From NCBI RefSeq assembly GCF_009739465.1, contig NZ_WHOM01000068.1, positions 1-64,000 on the forward strand: 64,000 nt of DNA, read 5' to 3'. Origin of the DNA: Streptomyces apocyni (GTDB lineage Bacteria; Actinomycetota; Actinomycetes; Streptomycetales; Streptomycetaceae). Of the stretch, positions 61,278-64,000 are shown in pieces. The notes beneath the pieces are model-generated. The model did no database searches, had not been told where the DNA came from, and worked only from the letters and a program-made list of their open reading frames with translations. A program made the translations under genes and the position numbers. The first letter of the stretch is position 1. Each line of letters opens with the position of its first letter.

Positions 61278-61688
61278 TCAGCGAAGCTCCTGGATGCGGA
61301 CCATGTTTCCGGCGGGATCGCGGAAGGCGCAGTCGCGGATGCCGTACGGCTGCTCGGTCGGCTCCTGGACGACCTCGGCGTCGCTGGCCCGCACCTTCGC
61401 GAAGGTGCCGTCGAGGTCGTGGGTGGCCAGCAGAATCCAGCCGTAGGTTCCCTTGGCCATCATCTCGACGATCGTGCGGCGCTCGTCATCGGTGATTCCC
61501 GGGTCGGCGGCGGGTGGCGCCAGCAGGATGCAGGTGTCGGGCTGGCCGACGGGGCCGACCGTGATCCAGCGCATCGTGCCTTGTCCGACGTCGCTACGGA
61601 CCTCGAAGCCGAGGGCGTCGCGGTAGAAGGCCAGGGACGCGTCCGGGTCGTCGTGCGGGAGGGCGCTGGTGTGAATGGTGATGTCCAT
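61278..61688 (-). CDS. VOC-family (glyoxalase-like) protein
   Basis: 136 residues: two beta-alpha-beta-beta-beta units, with ITIHTSALPHDDPDASLAFYRDALGFEVRSD the first and DCAFRDPAGNMVRIQEL closing the second. Metal ligands His5-like and Glu near the end are in place (TIHTS; RIQEL). Substrate unknown; members act in glyoxalase, dioxygenase or resistance roles. It lies just beyond the liu operon, convergent with it. Confidence 0.88.
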   Translation of the reverse strand: MDITIHTSALPHDDPDASLAFYRDALGFEVRSDVGQGTMRWITVGPVGQPDTCILLAPPAADPGITDDERRTIVEMMAKGTYGWILLATHDLDGTFAKVRASDAEVVQEPTEQPYGIRDCAFRDPAGNMVRIQELR

Positions 61689-61762
61689 GTCGATCAGGCT
61701 AGGTCCGGCTCCCTGACCCGCGCTTCTCGAATCCTGATCGATCCCGACCGCCCCATAGACAG

Positions 61763-61781
61763 TTAGGTTAGGCTAACCTCG
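61763..61781 (+). promoter_or_regulatory. Iron box (DmdR/DtxR-type) upstream of desE
   Basis: TTAGGTTAGGCTAACCTCG contains the perfect inverted repeat AGGTTAG-G-CTAACCT (61765-61779) and agrees well with the 19-base Streptomyces iron box. It lies 53 bases upstream of the siderophore-binding lipoprotein gene, so DmdR1 should repress it in iron excess. Confidence 0.85.
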
Positions 61782-61833
61782 CTTGAAACCAGCCGACGGC
61801 CTCTCGTCGTACCCGAGGAAAGCGGACACCGAC

Positions 61834-62889
61834 ATGCCCAACTCCCCAACTCCCCACCTGTCCCGTCGTGGTCTGCTGACCGTGGGAGGCGCTGTCGGCC
61901 TCGGCGCCCTGCTGGTCGCCTGTGGCGACGAACGCGGGGACAAGGCAGCGGGCAGCGGCTCCCAGACGACCGCGGCGAAGTCCGGGGAAGAGTCCGGGGC
62001 GTGGACCTTCAAGGACGACCGGGGCACCACCGTCAAGCTGGACGCCGCCCCGAAGAACATCGTCGCGTTCACGGGGACAGCCGCCGCGCTCCACGACTAC
62101 GGCATCACCGTCAAGGGCGTGTTCGGGCCTACCACGGTCAAGGGCGGCAAGCCCGACGTGCAGGCCGGGGACCTGGACGTCACCCAGGTCGAGATCCTCG
62201 GCAACGAGTGGGGCCAGTTCAACATCGAGCAGTACGCGGCCCTCGCGCCGGACGTACTGATCACCGACATGTGGGCCAAGGACGACCTCTGGTACGTACC
62301 CGAGGAATCCCAGAAGAAGATCCTCAAGCTGGCGCCGAGCGTCGCCCTCTGGGCCGCCGAGACCTCGATGCCCAGTGCGCTCCAGCGCCGCGCCGACCTC
62401 GCCGAGTCGCTGGGCGCCGACCTCAAGGACAAGAAGGTCACCGACGCCAAGGCCCGGTTCGAGAAGGCCGCCGAGCGGCTGCGCCAGGCAGCCAAGTCCA
62501 ACCCGGACATCACGGTCCTGATCGGCTCCGGCAGCCAGGACCTCCTCTATGTCTCGGTCCCCAAGATGTCCGCCGACACCCGCTACTTCCAGGAGCTCGG
62601 CGTCAAGTTCGTCGAGCCCAAGGCCAACGCCCAGGGCTTCTTCGAGGAGCTGAGCTGGGAGAACGCCGACAAGTACCAGGCCGACGTGATCATGATGGAC
62701 AACCGGACCTCGGCCCTCCAGCCCGCCGACCTGGACACGTCCAAGCCGACCTGGAAGAAGCTGCCCGCGGTCAAGGCCGGACAGGTCATCCCGCGCACCA
62801 CCGAGCCGATCTATTCGTACGCCAAGTGCGCGCCGATCCTCGAGGAGCTGGCCGAGGCGATCGAGAAGGCGAAGAAGGTGGCGAAGTGA
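61834..62889 (+). CDS. desE: Ferrioxamine-binding lipoprotein DesE
   Basis: 351 residues from ATG at 61834; an earlier frame from 61783 overlaps the promoter. Signal with RR near the start (LSRRGLLTVGG, possibly Tat) and lipobox LLVAC. Type III solute-binding fold: TAAALHDYGITVKGVFGPT, ALAPDVLITDMWAKDDLW and the C-terminal PIYSYAKCAPILEELAEAI. It matches the known desferrioxamine receptor DesE, which captures ferric hydroxamates for an ABC importer. The iron box upstream confirms iron control. Co-transcribed with desF (GTGA overlap). The permease and ATPase genes are not here. Confidence 0.9.
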   Translation: MPNSPTPHLSRRGLLTVGGAVGLGALLVACGDERGDKAAGSGSQTTAAKSGEESGAWTFKDDRGTTVKLDAAPKNIVAFTGTAAALHDYGITVKGVFGPTTVKGGKPDVQAGDLDVTQVEILGNEWGQFNIEQYAALAPDVLITDMWAKDDLWYVPEESQKKILKLAPSVALWAAETSMPSALQRRADLAESLGADLKDKKVTDAKARFEKAAERLRQAAKSNPDITVLIGSGSQDLLYVSVPKMSADTRYFQELGVKFVEPKANAQGFFEELSWENADKYQADVIMMDNRTSALQPADLDTSKPTWKKLPAVKAGQVIPRTTEPIYSYAKCAPILEELAEAIEKAKKVAK

Positions 62890-63797
62890 CGACGCCCGAC
62901 GCGACCCCCCAGTCATCACCGCAGTCACCATCGCCCTCTCCTCCCCCACCGTTTCGGTTCTTCGACCTGGAGGTCGACCGGATCCGTCGAATCTCGCCCT
63001 CGCTGGTGCGGGTCACCTTCACCGGGCCAGAGCTGGACGCCTTCGCCTCCGGGGGCCGGGACCAGAGCCTCTCGCTCTTCCTGCCGCACCCGGGCCAGTC
63101 GGCGCCGGTCCTGCCGGACGCGACGGCCGCCACGGACGAAGCGAGCTGGATCGCCGCCTACTACCAACTGCCGGACGACGTACGGGCGGTGATGCGCTCG
63201 TACACGGTACGGGAGCAGCGCCGTGGCCCCGCCGCCACCGAGATCGACATCGACTTCGCGCTGCATCCGGACGGCGGCCCGGCCTGCCGCTGGGCCGAGC
63301 GGGCCGCCCCCGGCGACCGGGTACGGGTGCTCGGACCGACGGACGAGGACAACACCGGAGTACGGTTCCGGCTGCCCGAGTCCGCCGACTGGGTGCTGAT
63401 CTGGGCCGACGAGACGGCGCTGCCCGCGGCGTCGGCCATCCTGGAGTGGCTTCCGGCCGGGACGCGGGCCCGGGTCTGGTTCGAAGTCGCGGAAGCGGCC
63501 GACCGGGTGGAGCCCCTCACCCGCGCCGAGGCGCACATCACCTGGCTGGTGCGCGCGGAGTCCGGGGAGCCGCGTACCGAGCGCGCCCTGGCGGCGGTCC
63601 GCGCCGACAAGCTGCCGGACGGCACCCCGTACAGCTGGATCGCGGGCGAGGCGGGCACGGTCAAGGCGCTCCGCCGCCACCTGGTGAACGAGCGCGGGTT
63701 CGACCGTAAGGCCGTGACGTTCATCGGCTACTGGCGGCAGGGTCTCAGCGAGGACGGCCTGCGCGAGGAGGCGGCGGCGACGGCCTCGGCCGAGTAG
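62886..63797 (+). CDS. desF: Siderophore-interacting protein (ferric-siderophore reductase), DesF-like
   Basis: 303 residues from GTG at 62886, overlapping the desE stop by four bases. SIP/ViuB family: the FAD-binding barrel has LVRVTFTGPELDAFASGG and RSYTVREQRR (flavin site), and the C-terminal NAD(P)H domain has WVLIWADETALPAASAILEWLPAG and SYIAGE-like YSWIAGEAGTVKALRRHLVNE. It reduces Fe3+ in imported hydroxamates so that iron is released. A Pro/Ser-rich stretch (about 5-23) precedes the domain. In S. coelicolor the equivalent pair precedes desABCD; here it does not. Confidence 0.9.
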   Translation: MTTPDATPQSSPQSPSPSPPPPFRFFDLEVDRIRRISPSLVRVTFTGPELDAFASGGRDQSLSLFLPHPGQSAPVLPDATAATDEASWIAAYYQLPDDVRAVMRSYTVREQRRGPAATEIDIDFALHPDGGPACRWAERAAPGDRVRVLGPTDEDNTGVRFRLPESADWVLIWADETALPAASAILEWLPAGTRARVWFEVAEAADRVEPLTRAEAHITWLVRAESGEPRTERALAAVRADKLPDGTPYSWIAGEAGTVKALRRHLVNERGFDRKAVTFIGYWRQGLSEDGLREEAAATASAE

Positions 63798-63839
63798 CGC
63801 TTCCGTGGCGGCTGAACCCGCCCCTTCCCCACAGACCGG

Positions 63840-63872
63840 CGGGCGCCCAGGAGACGGTCCTCCCGGGCGCCC
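63840..63872. terminator. Hairpin terminator between convergent genes
   Basis: CGGGCGCCC (63840-63848) pairs exactly with GGGCGCCCG (63864-63872), with inner AGGA/TCCT pairing. It lies 43 bases after desF and 24 bases before the stop of the leftward gene. Confidence 0.65.
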
Positions 63873-63895
63873 GTCCACGTACCGGTACGTACCAC

Positions 63896-64000
63896 CTACG
63901 GCCAAGGCACCTGCGGCGACCGGTAGTAGTCCATGCCCAGCGCCTCCCAGCGCGGCCCCTGCGCCGCCAGCCGCACCTTGTAGCCGTCCCAGTCATGGGT
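63896..64000 (-). CDS. C-terminus of a probable GH20 beta-N-acetylhexosaminidase (runs off right edge)
   Basis: Only the last 34 residues are inside the window. They include YKVRLAAQGPRWEALG and end DYYRSPQVPWP, which recalls the C-terminal tail of actinobacterial glycoside hydrolase 20 enzymes that release N-acetylglucosamine from chitin oligomers. Recognition rests on this tail alone. The stop TAG is at 63898-63896. Confidence 0.45.
   Translation of the reverse strand, partial: THDWDGYKVRLAAQGPRWEALGMDYYRSPQVPWP

Overview
This 64 kb window is high-GC actinobacterial DNA. Codon use, GTG/TTG starts, small secreted proteins, a LAL-type regulator, a siderophore uptake pair under an iron box and the overall gene order point to a Streptomyces chromosome. 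From memory, the order copZ/copA, citA, recD-like, agmatinase, liu-type genes, desEF resembles the S. coelicolor SCO2730-SCO2781 interval. No transposase, phage integrase, rRNA, tRNA or CRISPR array was seen.

Layout. 1-2.3 kb: a WXG-like protein pair and a CPA2 antiporter. 2.3-6.2 kb: a PrsW-type membrane protease, then a copper resistance unit (copZ, copA) behind a CsoR-like operator. 6.2-10.4 kb: a structured non-coding stretch with strong hairpins, citrate synthase and a RecD2-like helicase. 10.6-15.1 kb: a translationally coupled carbohydrate operon (oxidoreductase, DUF993 aldolase-like protein, sugar isomerase) facing a LacI-family regulator across a LacI-type operator. 15.2-24.9 kb: GNAT acetyltransferase, a second isomerase, a fused tandem ABC exporter and several secreted proteins (S37 peptidase, lipoprotein, DUF3152 metalloprotease).

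24.9-38 kb is the accessory part. It holds a PIN/RHH toxin-antitoxin-like pair, a run of five tiny overlapping genes facing a minimal GntR regulator, and a 2,924-residue secreted Rhs/YD-repeat protein. The Rhs C-terminus is a colicin-E9-like HNH DNase, and just downstream lie an Im9-like immunity gene and a SUKH (SMI1/KNR4) gene. The toxin tip and immunity genes are visibly poorer in GC than the Rhs body, which suggests they were swapped in. This is the most exciting locus of the window.

38-54.4 kb: MmpS-like protein, L,D-transpeptidase lipoprotein, LAL regulator, subtilase with P-domain, LysR/EamA divergent pair, secreted endonuclease I, and a TPP enzyme plus ureohydrolase operon that may be a 2-ketoarginine/4-guanidinobutyrate arginine pathway. 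Then come a phosphatase-like protein, TesB thioesterase and an acyl-CoA dehydrogenase.

54.6-61.2 kb: a leucine/isovalerate (liu) catabolic operon: carboxyltransferase, biotin carboxylase, HMG-CoA lyase and acyl-CoA dehydrogenase, controlled by a divergent TetR regulator with two visible operators. 61.3-64 kb: a VOC protein and the ferrioxamine uptake pair desE-desF behind an iron box. The pair is followed not by desABCD but by a convergent gene whose C-terminus looks like a GH20 hexosaminidase. Short tandem duplications recur at gene edges throughout the window.
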